From positions 45,276 through 109,275 of the forward strand of contig NZ_FOLM01000001.1 in the NCBI RefSeq assembly GCF_900112355.1: a DNA stretch of 64,000 nt, written 5' to 3'. The notes beneath the pieces were generated by a model. That model was not told the DNA's origin. It saw only the letters and a program-made list of their open reading frames with translations, and made no database searches. This DNA comes from Streptomyces aidingensis (lineage in GTDB: Bacteria > Actinomycetota > Actinomycetes > Streptomycetales > Streptomycetaceae). Positions within the stretch are counted from its first letter, which is position 1; the number at the start of each line of letters is the position of its first letter. Both the position numbers and the translations under genes were made by a program. This document shows positions 1 through 8,837 of this stretch, piece by piece.

Positions 1-35
1 GGGGGACCGTGTGGGAGAGTAGGACGCCGCCGAAC
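1..35 (+). rRNA. rrf: 5S ribosomal RNA, 3' end only
   Basis: The first 35 bases match the 3' end of an actinobacterial 5S rRNA: a GGGGACCGTGTGGGAGAGTA core followed by GGACGCCGCCGAAC, the strand that pairs with the 5' end of the molecule. The rest of the rRNA operon lies upstream of the window. The 3' boundary is set by analogy with Streptomyces 5S rRNAs and could be off by a few bases. The terminator that follows supports the reading. Confidence 0.85.
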
Positions 36-48
36 AATTCTTGATGAG

Positions 49-93
49 AGGTCCTGTCCTGGGGTGATCCCGGGACAGGACCTCTTTCTTTTT
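49..93 (+). terminator. Intrinsic terminator of the rRNA operon
   Basis: An 11-bp perfect stem (49-59 with 73-83) is closed by a further GGG/CCC pairing around a TGAT loop. It is followed directly by a CTTTCTTTTT tract. It sits about 13 bases after the 5S rRNA end, which is the expected place for the rrn operon terminator. Confidence 0.9.
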
Positions 94-141
94 GTCCCTT
101 TCCGCTTGTGGTGCTCCATGTGCCGGTGACAGCATCTGCCC

Positions 142-690
142 ATGGTGACGTACACGGTGCGAGAGACTCGTGCCGAGGACTGGCGGGCCTATCGCGACCT
201 GCGGCTGGACGCTCTGCGTGATCCGGTGGCCCCCATTGCGTTCTTCGAACCGCTGGCCGAGGCCATGGAACTGCCACGGGCGGACTGGGAGAACCGGTCC
301 GGCTCGCACGGGCAGAAGGCGACCTTCATCGGTGAGCTGCCGGACGGCAGTTGGGCGGGGATGGTGGTGGTCTTCACGACCGAGGAGGGCTTCGCCCAGA
401 TCGTGGGGGTCTACCTGGCCCCCGGGCACCGGGGCACCGGGCTGGCGGAGCAACTGATGCGGGCCGCCGTCGAGTGGGCGGCCGGCCGGGAGGTGCGTCT
501 GCACGTCCATGAGAACAACAAGCGGGCCGCCCGCTTCTATGAGCGGCTGGGGTTCCGGCCCACCGGGGCCAGCAGGCCCGATCCGCGGGAACCCACCCTG
601 CGCGCCTTTGAACTGGCTCTGCGCGGGCCCGGGCCCGGGCCCGCGCAGCCGGGGCCGGGCGGCTCGGGGCGGCACCGGCCTGCACCTTGA
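142..690 (+). CDS. GNAT family N-acetyltransferase
   Basis: This 182-residue protein is a GCN5-related acyltransferase that would move an acyl group from acyl-CoA to an amine. The acetyl-CoA-binding signature (motif A, PGHRGTG, residues 94-100) follows a hydrophobic strand. The typical C-terminal segment NKRAARFYERLGF is at 126-138. The last 20 residues are a GP-rich tail outside the fold. The ATG at 142 is used, and a GTG at 145 is an alternative. It is the first gene after the rRNA terminator. The substrate cannot be told from sequence. Confidence 0.88.
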   Translation: MVTYTVRETRAEDWRAYRDLRLDALRDPVAPIAFFEPLAEAMELPRADWENRSGSHGQKATFIGELPDGSWAGMVVVFTTEEGFAQIVGVYLAPGHRGTGLAEQLMRAAVEWAAGREVRLHVHENNKRAARFYERLGFRPTGASRPDPREPTLRAFELALRGPGPGPAQPGPGGSGRHRPAP

Positions 691-791
691 GACCGGCGGC
701 CCTTGATCCGCGCCGATCCGCGCCACGGACACCCCCCGGCGTTCATCCGGATGTCGTGGCCGGGCCATCGGGTGGGGGAAGGTTGGCCACC

Positions 792-1568
792 ATGGACAAC
801 GCCGGTGAGGACCCCGAACTGCTGCTCGACCAAGCGGTGGAGCTGGTGCGGGCCGACGAGGTGGAAGCCGCGGAGCCGGTCCTGGTGGGCGCGGTGAACG
901 CGGGCGCCGAACGCGCCGGCGCCCTGCTGGGATTTCTCTATCTGGAGACCGGGCAGCTCGAACTCGCGGAGCACCTCTGGCGCGGTGCGCTGGAGTGGGA
1001 CAACGCCTGGGCGTGGTCTCCGCTGGGGACGCTGTTGCAGGTCACCGGGCGAGCGGCGGAGGCGGAGGAGATGCTGCGCCGGAGCGCGGAGACAACCGGC
1101 GACCGCAAAGCCCGGACCTCGCTGGGCATCCTGTGCCAGGTGACCGGCCGGGCCGAGGAGGGCGTCACCTGGCTGCGGGCGGCGACCGAACAGGTTCCGG
1201 ACGATCCGTTCGGCGCGCTGGCCTTCGTCATGGAGCCGACCCCCGAGCAGGCTTCCGGGCTGGGCCACGACGGGCTGATGGCGGAGCTGAGCAAGGCGCT
1301 CTCGGTGATCGGGCACCATGCGTCCGCGGGCTACTGGGCGCGGATGGCGGCCCAGTCGGGGCGGGGCCCCACCATGCACGAGTTCGCCCGGACACTGCTC
1401 CGGCATGACCGCCCGCGGACGGCGGAGCTGTGGCTGCGCCGGGCGGCCGAGGCCGGGTACGCCGCCGCCATGCACGACTACGGGACTCTCCTGCGGCACA
1501 CCGGCCGGCGCCGGGAGGCCCGCCCCTGGCTGCGGCGCAGCCGGGCGGCATTCCGCCGCGGCGGCTGA
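792..1568 (+). CDS. Tetratricopeptide / Sel1-like repeat protein
   Basis: This 258-residue soluble protein is built of helical pairs of the TPR/Sel1 type. Repeated A-x-x-x-L-R-R-A and L-G-x-L-x-x-x-x-G-R patterns run from about residue 15 to the end. The clearest Sel1-like unit is the C-terminal AELWLRRAAEAGYAAAMHDYG. Such proteins are usually scaffolds. No enzyme motif, signal peptide or membrane segment is seen. I chose ATG 792 because a GGGGAAGG ribosome site precedes it; an upstream TTG would add residues with no repeat character. It converges on the secretion-like cluster with a 19-base gap. Confidence 0.75.
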   Translation: MDNAGEDPELLLDQAVELVRADEVEAAEPVLVGAVNAGAERAGALLGFLYLETGQLELAEHLWRGALEWDNAWAWSPLGTLLQVTGRAAEAEEMLRRSAETTGDRKARTSLGILCQVTGRAEEGVTWLRAATEQVPDDPFGALAFVMEPTPEQASGLGHDGLMAELSKALSVIGHHASAGYWARMAAQSGRGPTMHEFARTLLRHDRPRTAELWLRRAAEAGYAAAMHDYGTLLRHTGRRREARPWLRRSRAAFRRGG

Positions 1569-1587
1569 CCGCAGGGCCGGCGCGAGG

Positions 1588-3045
1588 TCAGTGCGGGGCC
1601 GGGGTCGGGGTGAGGGCGGGGGAGACGGCGTCGAGCAGGGCCGCGCGGAACGGAGCGGTCACGGGATCGGCGCCGATGATGTACAGGGTGCCGTCCTCGC
1701 CGGCGATGTTGTCCAGGGCCAGAGTGTCCACCCGGCCGGGGGCGCAGGACTGCCGGATGTGGAGCTGGTCCAGGCCGGACAGGGCCTTCTCCAGCAGGGC
1801 CAGCGCGGCATCGCGGCGGCCGGGGTGCGAGGTGAGGGCGGACTCCAGCTCCATCGAACTGCCCGGTGCCGCCCGGGGATGGCTGCGCAGCACCTTGCCC
1901 GCCTCGCCGCCGTTGCGGCCCTGCACCCAGCGCTGGATGTGGTGGAACGGCTGGCTGGACAGCGCCGCCGCATGCAGATAGCAGCGCAGCAGCGTCTCGG
2001 CGGTGTCGGCGTCGAGCTGGAAGACCGGCTCGGCCGGGCGGACCGGGGAGAGGAAGGCGATGGCCCGCCAGCGGGCGGTGGAGAGGTCCTCGCAGCCGCG
2101 GTGCGGGGACCAGCGCAGCCGCACCGGCACATCGTCCGAGGCGTGGCCCGGGTCGTAGACGTGCACCGGGCCGGTCCTGCCGCGCTGCCGGGCGGTCTTG
2201 CGGTGCAGGGTGCCGTCCGGGTCGGGGACCACGATCCCGCCCGGGGCCCTGAGCACCGCCGACACCGGATCCGTACCGCGCGGCGCGGTGGGCGCGGTGG
2301 GCCGGGGAACGTCCGGATAGCCCGCGTCGTCCACGGGACCGGACGGTTCGCCGCCCCGGTCCGGGGCCGCAGCCATCCCGTGAGCCTCGTGGCTCCCGTG
2401 GCTCCCGTGGCTCTCGTCGTGCCCGTAGTCCTCGTAACGCTCGTATTCCTCGTGGTCCTCCGGGCGGAGCCGCTTGCGCGGGCGCGGCGGTTCGGGCTCC
2501 TCGTACTCCGCGGGGACGGCGGTGGCCCTGGCGCGGACCGCCCGGCGGGCCCGCCAGCGGGCGATCCGCACCGCCGACCAGAGGAAGGCCGAGAACAGCA
2601 CCGTCAACTGGGCCAGGAACACCGTCCACAGCAGCGCCCCGCCGGGCAGGGTCTGCGGATCGGCGTCCGGCCAGGCGCCCGCCACATCCGAGGGCGCGGT
2701 GAGAAACGAACGGACCGCGCTCGCGGTATTCATCAGCGAGACGTGCTCCGGCCAGGTGCCGTGCCGCAGCCAGCCCGCGATCCCGGTCGCCGACCAGACC
2801 AGCAGGGTGACGGAGACGGCCACCGCGAGCGAGCCGATCAGCAGCGCGTCCGGCACCCCGCCGCCGCGCCGGGCGGGGGCCGGCGGAGCCGGGTGCGGCG
2901 TCGCCGGATAGGGGCGGGCCGCGGCGGACTCCGGGTGCTGCGGGGACCGCGGGCGCGGCGGCTGCGGGCGGTGGCGCGGGCCGGGCTGCCGGGGAGCGCG
3001 CGGCGGGCGGCGGTCCTCCGGATGCTGTCCTGGCGGGTGGGTCAT
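1588..3045 (-). CDS. VirD4/TraG-like coupling protein remnant, no visible Walker motifs
   Basis: This 485-residue membrane protein is last in the secretion-like cluster. It has a Pro/Arg-rich cytoplasmic N-terminus, two membrane segments (about 67-90 and 136-158) and a charged, His-rich linker (about 180-225). From about 265 it shows the order of landmarks found inside VirD4/TraG coupling ATPases: DPDGTL (275-280, like the DPKGEL strand), VYDPG (296-300), RWSP (311-314), a helical stretch and DGTLYIIG (451-458). A P-loop before the first landmark is absent, and the chain ends before a Walker B motif would occur. I infer a structural coupling-type protein that does not hydrolyse ATP itself. 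The start is the ATG at 3045, directly before the Pro-rich segment. Some annotations would name the family a type VI secretion protein. Confidence 0.6.
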   Translation of the reverse strand: MTHPPGQHPEDRRPPRAPRQPGPRHRPQPPRPRSPQHPESAAARPYPATPHPAPPAPARRGGGVPDALLIGSLAVAVSVTLLVWSATGIAGWLRHGTWPEHVSLMNTASAVRSFLTAPSDVAGAWPDADPQTLPGGALLWTVFLAQLTVLFSAFLWSAVRIARWRARRAVRARATAVPAEYEEPEPPRPRKRLRPEDHEEYERYEDYGHDESHGSHGSHEAHGMAAAPDRGGEPSGPVDDAGYPDVPRPTAPTAPRGTDPVSAVLRAPGGIVVPDPDGTLHRKTARQRGRTGPVHVYDPGHASDDVPVRLRWSPHRGCEDLSTARWRAIAFLSPVRPAEPVFQLDADTAETLLRCYLHAAALSSQPFHHIQRWVQGRNGGEAGKVLRSHPRAAPGSSMELESALTSHPGRRDAALALLEKALSGLDQLHIRQSCAPGRVDTLALDNIAGEDGTLYIIGADPVTAPFRAALLDAVSPALTPTPAPH

Positions 3046-3100
3046 GACGCTGCCGTCACTCTCACTGCACCTCCGGCTCGAATCCTCGTGGACGGGGCGG

Positions 3101-4603
3101 CTAGCCGGCCGTCCGTCTCTCGAAGGCGGCGGCCCGGGCCTCGGCCTCGGCCTCCAGCTCCCGGGCGAGTTCCCGCAGGCCCTCCGGTGGCTCCAGCCCG
3201 CCGGCACCGGTCAGCGCCCCGGCGGTGCCCGCCGTGCCCGCTGTGCCAGGGGCGGCCGGGCCGTCCGCGGTGTCCCGCGGTGCGGAGGACTCCGTCATCG
3301 CCCGGTCGGTGAAGACCAGTGGCCGCTCCGCCTCCGTGACCAGGTGCTTGACCACCTGCACATTGCCGTTGACGTCCCACACCGCCATGCCCGGGGTGAG
3401 GGTCGGGATGATCTCCACCGCCCAGCGCGGCAGCCCCAGCACATGGCCGGTGGCCCGCGCCTCGTCCGATTTCTGGGCGTAGATGGTGCGGGTGGAGGCC
3501 ATCTTCAGGATGGCCGCGGCCTCCTTGGCCGCCGCGCCGTCGATCACATCGGACAGATGGTGCACCACGGCCACGAAGGACAGGCCCAGCCGCCGGCCGA
3601 ACTTCAGCAGCCGCTGGAACAACTGGGCGACAAAGGGCGAGTTGATGATGTGCCACGCCTCCTCGACCAGGAAGATGCGCTTCTTCCGGTCCGGGCGTAT
3701 CCAGGTGTGCTCCAGCCACACCCCGACGATCGCCATCAGGATCGGCATGGCGATCGAATTGCGGTCGATGTGGGAGAGGTCGAAGACGATCAGCGGGGCG
3801 TCCAGATCGATGCCGATGGTGGTCGGCCCGTCGAACATGCCGCGCAGATCGCCGTCCACCAGCCGGTCCAGCACCAGCGCCACATCCAGGCCCCAGGCCC
3901 GCACATCCTCCAGTGCCACATTCATGGCGTCGGCCGACTCCGGGGTGGGGTGGCGCAGCCGCTCCACGATGTCGGAGAGGATCGGGTGCCGGCCGGCCGT
4001 GCGCTCGGCCACCGTCTGGTGCACGGCGGCGTGCGCCACCTTGAGGGCGAAACCGGACCGCTCGTCCAGGCCGCGGCCCATGGCGACCTCGATGATGGTG
4101 CGCAGCAGGGCCAGCTGCCCGGTGGTGGTGATCGACGGGTCCAGCGGATTGAGCCGGATGGAGTGGTGCATGGCGGCCATCGGGTCCAGCCGGATCGGCG
4201 TGATGCCGAGCTGCTCGGCGATCAGATTCCACTCGCCGACGCCGTCCTCGCCCTGCGCGTCGAGGACCACGACCTGGCGGTCGCGGAACCGGAGCTGGCG
4301 CAGCACATAGGTCTTCTCCAGGGCCGACTTGCCGTTGCCGGACTCGCCCAGCACCAGCCAGTGCGGGGCGGGCAACTGCTGGCCGTACAACTGGAACGGG
4401 TCGTAGATGTAGCCCTTGCCGCTGTAGACCTCGCGGCCGATGATCACGCCGGAGTCGCCCAGGCCCGGGGCGGCCGTGGGCAGATACACGGCCTGCGCCT
4501 GGCCGGTGGAGGTGCGCACCGGGAGCCTGGTGGTCTCGGCCTTGCCGAAGAGGAGGCTGGTGAAGGCCTCGGTGAGGGCGCTGAGCGGATCACGTGGAAG
4601 CAT
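3101..4603 (-). CDS. VirB4-type secretion ATPase
   Basis: This 500-residue cytoplasmic ATPase corresponds to the C-terminal motor half of VirB4/TraC. Walker A GESGNGKS is at 86-93 and Walker B RIFLVEEAW at 309-317. A DxxxxxS segment between them and the downstream FVAVVHHLSD stretch (about 343-352) are typical of HerA/VirB4 motors. The VirB4 N-terminal domain is missing here but appears to be supplied by the upstream gene, so VirB4 looks split. ATG 4603 is preceded by GAGGTGG and starts 10 bases after the upstream stop, which implies translational coupling. It probably energises assembly or transport by the cluster. Confidence 0.85.
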   Translation of the reverse strand: MLPRDPLSALTEAFTSLLFGKAETTRLPVRTSTGQAQAVYLPTAAPGLGDSGVIIGREVYSGKGYIYDPFQLYGQQLPAPHWLVLGESGNGKSALEKTYVLRQLRFRDRQVVVLDAQGEDGVGEWNLIAEQLGITPIRLDPMAAMHHSIRLNPLDPSITTTGQLALLRTIIEVAMGRGLDERSGFALKVAHAAVHQTVAERTAGRHPILSDIVERLRHPTPESADAMNVALEDVRAWGLDVALVLDRLVDGDLRGMFDGPTTIGIDLDAPLIVFDLSHIDRNSIAMPILMAIVGVWLEHTWIRPDRKKRIFLVEEAWHIINSPFVAQLFQRLLKFGRRLGLSFVAVVHHLSDVIDGAAAKEAAAILKMASTRTIYAQKSDEARATGHVLGLPRWAVEIIPTLTPGMAVWDVNGNVQVVKHLVTEAERPLVFTDRAMTESSAPRDTADGPAAPGTAGTAGTAGALTGAGGLEPPEGLRELARELEAEAEARAAAFERRTAG

Positions 4604-4613
4604 CACGGCCACC

Positions 4614-6185
4614 TCATCGGCGAATCCCGGTCGCGAAGGGCAGGGTGTTGACAAACGCCCGGTGGTGCTCGCGATCACACCATTCGAGCTTCAGATAGCT
4701 CTTCCCCGCGGAGGCGCGGATGGTGCGCTTGTCGCGGTTCAGGGCCTCGGGACTGGGCGAGGAGACGGTGAGATAGCCGACCAGGTTGACCCCGGCCGCG
4801 CCGCTGGCCAGATCGTCGCCGCGCTGGTCGATGCGCTGGTGGGCGGCCACGTCCCGGGGGTCGACGGTGCGGTTCATCCGGGCGGCGCGGGACGCCTCGG
4901 CCTCGTCGTTGGTCTTCTCCGACAGCATCCGCTCGATGGCCACCTCGGTGGGTTCGAGATCCATGCAGACCGCCACGGTGCGGATCACGTCCGGGGTGTG
5001 GACCAGCAGCGGGGCCAGGAAGTTGACCCCGACCGGGGTCAGCGGCCACTCCTTGACCCAGGCGGTGGCATGGCACCACGGCTCGCGGGTGGCCGACTCC
5101 CGGGTCTTGGCCTGGAGGTAGGTGGGCTCCCGGGCGTCCAGCTCGGCCGGCCAGGCGTGCCGCTGGGACATGGCCTGGATGTGGTCGATGGGGTGGTCCG
5201 GGTCGTACATGGAGTGGATGAGCGAGGCCAGGCGCGCCTCGCCGAGCGGCTGCCGGACGCGGATGTCCGCCTCGGCCAGCCGGGCGCAGATGTCGGTGAG
5301 CTCGCGGGCCATGACGATGGCCAGCGCCTCGTCCGCGGAGAGCCGGCGGCCGTCGGTGACCCTGGCGGCGCGGGCGATGGCGGATGCCTCGTGCGCCAGC
5401 TCGCGGGAGTGGAACATGCAGGCGACCAGGTAGTTGCGGTGCTGCTCGCTGGAGGTGGACACCATGGACTGGAGATGGTCGTAGGAGTCCTGGAGCCAGC
5501 GGGGCGCGTCGCGGCTGCCGCGCTCGGCGACATCGTTGGCGTGCGCGTCCGGGTCGGCGGGCAGGGTGCGGGCCAGCATCTGGAGGCGCGTCACATAGCC
5601 GTCTCCGTTGGCGACATGCTTGAGCAGCGTGCCGAAACGGTCCACCAGGGCTTCCTGGTCCTCGCTGTCGCGCAGGCCGACGCCCGGACCCTCGATCTCG
5701 ATGGCGGCGGTGATGGTGCGGCGGTCGGCGTGCAGCAGCACGGCGATCTCGTCGGGGCCGAACGGGGCGGCCATCCAGGAGATCCGGCCCACGCCGGGCG
5801 GGGCACCGATCGCGACCTGACGGCCGTCGAGCGAGATGCCGGCCTCGGGGGCGCCGGAACGGTAGCGGGCGTTGCCGCGGCGGAGCAGGCGGCGATAGGA
5901 ACGGTTGATCTCGAACCACTTGTAGAAGGTGCGGCCACGGTACGGCATGTAGACCGCGGCGAAGGCGAGCAGGGGAAAACCGGCCAGCGCGGCGATCCGC
6001 ACCGGCAGGCTGGGGATCAGCAGGCCGCTCATCATGCCGAGGAAGGCACCCAGGATGATGACGGCGATCTCGCCGGTCTCCCGGTTGCGGCCGACGATCG
6101 CCTGCGGGCGGGCGCGGCCGATGAGATAGGTACGGCGCCGGGCAGGCGCCTCCGGCGGAGCGGTCACCACGGCCGCCTCCCGCAT
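4614..6185 (-). CDS. SCO6880 family protein (PrgI/VirB3-like plus VirB4 N-terminal region)
   Basis: This 523-residue protein has two short membrane helices near the N-terminus (about 41-58 and 62-80), as in VirB3/PrgI subunits. A long soluble part follows that resembles the N-terminal domain of VirB4. It would anchor the split ATPase encoded next at the inner face of the membrane. No nucleotide-binding motif is present, as expected for this half. The ATG at 6185 has only a weak AGG upstream. It is separated from the VirB6-like gene by about 400 bases and is 10 bases from the ATPase gene. Confidence 0.75.
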   Translation of the reverse strand: MREAAVVTAPPEAPARRRTYLIGRARPQAIVGRNRETGEIAVIILGAFLGMMSGLLIPSLPVRIAALAGFPLLAFAAVYMPYRGRTFYKWFEINRSYRRLLRRGNARYRSGAPEAGISLDGRQVAIGAPPGVGRISWMAAPFGPDEIAVLLHADRRTITAAIEIEGPGVGLRDSEDQEALVDRFGTLLKHVANGDGYVTRLQMLARTLPADPDAHANDVAERGSRDAPRWLQDSYDHLQSMVSTSSEQHRNYLVACMFHSRELAHEASAIARAARVTDGRRLSADEALAIVMARELTDICARLAEADIRVRQPLGEARLASLIHSMYDPDHPIDHIQAMSQRHAWPAELDAREPTYLQAKTRESATREPWCHATAWVKEWPLTPVGVNFLAPLLVHTPDVIRTVAVCMDLEPTEVAIERMLSEKTNDEAEASRAARMNRTVDPRDVAAHQRIDQRGDDLASGAAGVNLVGYLTVSSPSPEALNRDKRTIRASAGKSYLKLEWCDREHHRAFVNTLPFATGIRR

Positions 6186-6591
6186 CCGCGCGGTGCGCCT
6201 ACCGCGCCGCTCACCCGCGGCGCGGCGGGCCCGGTCGCCGAGGGCCGGGCCGGGGCGGGGCCGAGGGCCGCGCCGGCCGCCGCCGGCGGCAGCGGCACGG
6301 CCATGGCGGCGCTGCCGCCGGCATGCGACGGCGCGGTGGAGGCCGCGGGCGCCGTTCCCCGGGCTCCCGCGGCGTCAGCAGTCCTCACTCGCCTCACTCG
6401 TGCTCCCGCCCCCGCTGCCGTAACCGCCTCCGTACGCGGTGCCGTTCCGGGCGGCCCGGTTGTCCGACGTGCGGGACGACCGGGTGGTTCCGGGGAACGG
6501 CCACCCTCCGAACGTACCTCCGCGGACCGGCGGTGCGGGAGCGTCTTTGGTCCCTGATCGGCCGTCAGGGACGGAAAGCGGGGTGTGCGGT
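6186..6591. other. 406-base gap inside the secretion cluster, no confident gene
   Basis: The gap lies between the VirB6-like and SCO6880-like genes. A minus-strand frame ending at 6375 would encode a Gly/Ser-rich tail (GGGYGSGGGSTSEASEDC at its end), but it has no clear ATG/GTG start with a ribosome site. A second frame overlaps the start of the next gene by 22 bases and would end MAVPLPPAAAGAALG... Both have low-complexity composition. I do not call a gene. The hairpin at 6550-6572 is the only structured element. Confidence 0.4.
6550..6572 (-). terminator. Hairpin downstream of the VirB6-like gene
   Basis: A perfect 8-bp inverted repeat (GTCCCTGA / TCAGGGAC, 7-base loop) lies about 20 bases after the VirB6-like stop codon. 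There is no T-tract, so it may be a weak terminator, an mRNA-stabilising hairpin or a partial polarity site within the operon. Confidence 0.4.
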
Positions 6592-7989
6592 TCACCGGCC
6601 GCCTCCGCCGCTGCCCCCGCCGGCCCCGCCGCCGCCGGCCGGTCCGCCGCCGGGCCCGCCCGGACCGGACCCCGGCCGTCCGCCGCCCGTGCCGCGGGTG
6701 CCGTGCGCGGCCACGCCGCCGGCCAGCGGGTTGCCCGGGCGCGCCCCGCCGCCCGCGCCGGCTCCGCCCCCGCCGCCGGCCGCCGCCCCGCCACCGGCGG
6801 CTGCCGTACCCCCCCGGGCGCCATGCGTGCCGATGCCCTGCCGCAGCACGGTGGCGGGCGTGGCGATGGCCGCCCCGGCGGCCCGGTTGGCGGTGTCCCG
6901 GCGCATGGCCCGGTGGCTGATGATCTCGTCGCCGAAGCCGGGCACAAAGCGGTAGATCATCGCGGAGGCGAAGATGGCCAGCAGGATGATGGACAGCCCG
7001 GAGAGGATCGCGGAGAACGCGGACGGCCCGTCCGTGGTCGTCAGCGCCGAGGCCAGGCCCAGCACGATCACGATCACCGGCTTGACCAGGATCACCGCGA
7101 TCATGATCCCGGCCCAGCGGCGCACATGCTGCCAGAGGTTCTTGTCCACCAGCCCGGCGTAGACGGCGGTGCCCAGCAGCGCGCCGACGTAGAGCAGCGC
7201 CGCCCGGATCACCAGCTCCAGCCACAGCACACCGGCGGCCAGGATCGACACCAGGGCCACCACGATCAGCATGATCGGACCGCCGCCGATGTCCTCCTCG
7301 CTCTCCAGCGCGGCCGAGAACTGCCCGAAGAAGGCGTCGGAGTTGTTGCCGGTGCCCGCCGCGATGGCCTCCGTCACGCCGTCGGTGGCGGCGACCACCA
7401 TGTAGAGGACCAGCGGGGTGAAGGCGGAGGCCATCACCGTCAGCCAGAGGAAGCCGACCGCCTCGGTGATGGCGGTGGTCAGCGGCACGCCGCGGATGGC
7501 GCGCTTGACCACGGCCAGCAGCCACAGCGTCAGCGTCAGCACGGTGGCCCCGGCGAACACCACGGCGTACTGGCGCAGGAACGCCTGGTTGGTGAAGTCC
7601 ACATCGGTGGTGGTGGTGACGGCGTCGGAGAGCTGGTTCACGATCCAGGCGGCGGCGTCCGCGAAGCCGCGGGCCAGTGACTGGAGGGGGTCGAGGGAGG
7701 AGTCCAGCCCGGGGGTGTCGATGCCGCCGCCGCCCTCCTCGCCCGAGCACAGGTCGTGGGCGGGCCCGTGCAGGCCCTCGCACTCCGGATTCTCCTCGCC
7801 GCCGCCATCGCCGCCATCGCTGCCGCCGCTGCCGCCGTCGTCGTCGGCGGCCGGGTCCTCCGGATCCTCGTGCTCGTCGGCGAGGGCGCGGAGCGGGAAC
7901 ACCAGGCCGGCGGCGAAGAAGGCGGCCAGCAGGGCCCCGAGCCGCAGCAGCGGCCGGGTGAGCGGGCGCGACCGGGGACTAGCGCGCAT
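6592..7989 (-). CDS. VirB6/TrbL-like polytopic membrane protein
   Basis: This 465-residue protein has a signal-like N-terminus ending ALADEHED (about 28-40), an acidic Gly/Asp-rich stretch, then five or six hydrophobic segments between about 140 and 380. The last 90 residues are an extreme Gly/Ala/Pro tail. Topology and position match the VirB6/TrbL channel subunit of type IV secretion systems. The ATG at 7989 overlaps the upstream gene by 11 bases, so the two are probably co-translated. Assignment rests on topology and context, because VirB6 proteins share little sequence. Confidence 0.7.
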   Translation of the reverse strand: MRASPRSRPLTRPLLRLGALLAAFFAAGLVFPLRALADEHEDPEDPAADDDGGSGGSDGGDGGGEENPECEGLHGPAHDLCSGEEGGGGIDTPGLDSSLDPLQSLARGFADAAAWIVNQLSDAVTTTTDVDFTNQAFLRQYAVVFAGATVLTLTLWLLAVVKRAIRGVPLTTAITEAVGFLWLTVMASAFTPLVLYMVVAATDGVTEAIAAGTGNNSDAFFGQFSAALESEEDIGGGPIMLIVVALVSILAAGVLWLELVIRAALLYVGALLGTAVYAGLVDKNLWQHVRRWAGIMIAVILVKPVIVIVLGLASALTTTDGPSAFSAILSGLSIILLAIFASAMIYRFVPGFGDEIISHRAMRRDTANRAAGAAIATPATVLRQGIGTHGARGGTAAAGGGAAAGGGGGAGAGGGARPGNPLAGGVAAHGTRGTGGGRPGSGPGGPGGGPAGGGGAGGGSGGGGR

Positions 7990-8812
7990 AGGTGAACCCT
8001 CCGAACTCCTCCACGGCTTCCGCGATCTCCTCGGCGGTGGACGCACGGTTGTCGCCCGGGACGGGAGCGGGGCCGTCCGCCTGGCTGTCTTCCACGATCT
8101 TCCAGTCACCGTCCGACCAGACCAGTTCGAAGGTCCAGGTCTTCCAGGTGGTGCGCACCGGGTTCCGCGCGCTCTCACCGGCCATGCCGATGAGCCCGGT
8201 GTACCAGACGTCGACGGTGGCGCTGGTGCCGGTGTAGGCGACGAGCGAAGTGCCCACGGGCAGGGTCCGGGACACAAAGGTCATGCCGGCCGGCGGATTG
8301 CCCTCGGCGTCCAGGCCCAGCAGGGCCAGGGCTTCTTCCGAGTATGCCCGGTCGAGTTCGTCGACGAGGGCGGGGACGACGGCGGCGTCGTAGACGGTGC
8401 CCACGATGGCGTGGCGGGAGTCGGTGGTGAACATGCCGTCGCCGCCGAGGGCGACGGCGTAGTTGGCGGCGGCGCTCTGGGCGCCCTGCTCGGACTGCGG
8501 ATGGCCGGTGGGGATGCCGTTGACCGCGGTGTCGACCGGCGCCTCGCCGGTGGGCGCGGTGGGCTGCGTCGCCGGGCCGCCGGCGGAATCCCGGGCGGTG
8601 CCCTCGTCCGGACCGCCGTCCCCGTCGCTGAGGTTGGCGAAGACAATGGCACCGATGAGGACGACGAAGACCCCGATGATGGTGAACAGGCTGCGGCCGG
8701 GGGAGGCGGGAGCGCGCCGGGAGGACGGGCCCGGCTCGTCCGGCAGGCGGGTACGGGTCTGGGAGGGGACGGTGCGGGCGCCCGTGTCTCCGAAGTCGTC
8801 GCCGTAGCTCAT
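7979..8812 (-). CDS. VirB8/TcpC-like conjugal transfer-type protein
   Basis: This 277-residue bitopic protein has a cytoplasmic N-terminus, one membrane helix (about 41-60), a disordered Asp/Gly/Thr-rich linker and an extracytoplasmic domain (about 105-277). The domain's pattern (FTTDSRHAIVG, a long helix, then VDVWYTGLIG and TFELVWSDGDWKIVED) matches NTF2-like VirB8/TcpC domains. It would scaffold the channel outside the membrane. The ATG at 8812 follows a GAGGGGG ribosome site. As first gene of the cluster it carries the probable operon promoter. Confidence 0.7.
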   Translation of the reverse strand: MSYGDDFGDTGARTVPSQTRTRLPDEPGPSSRRAPASPGRSLFTIIGVFVVLIGAIVFANLSDGDGGPDEGTARDSAGGPATQPTAPTGEAPVDTAVNGIPTGHPQSEQGAQSAAANYAVALGGDGMFTTDSRHAIVGTVYDAAVVPALVDELDRAYSEEALALLGLDAEGNPPAGMTFVSRTLPVGTSLVAYTGTSATVDVWYTGLIGMAGESARNPVRTTWKTWTFELVWSDGDWKIVEDSQADGPAPVPGDNRASTAEEIAEAVEEFGGFTYAR

Positions 8813-8837
8813 GATCAGCGCCCCCTCAACCGCACTG

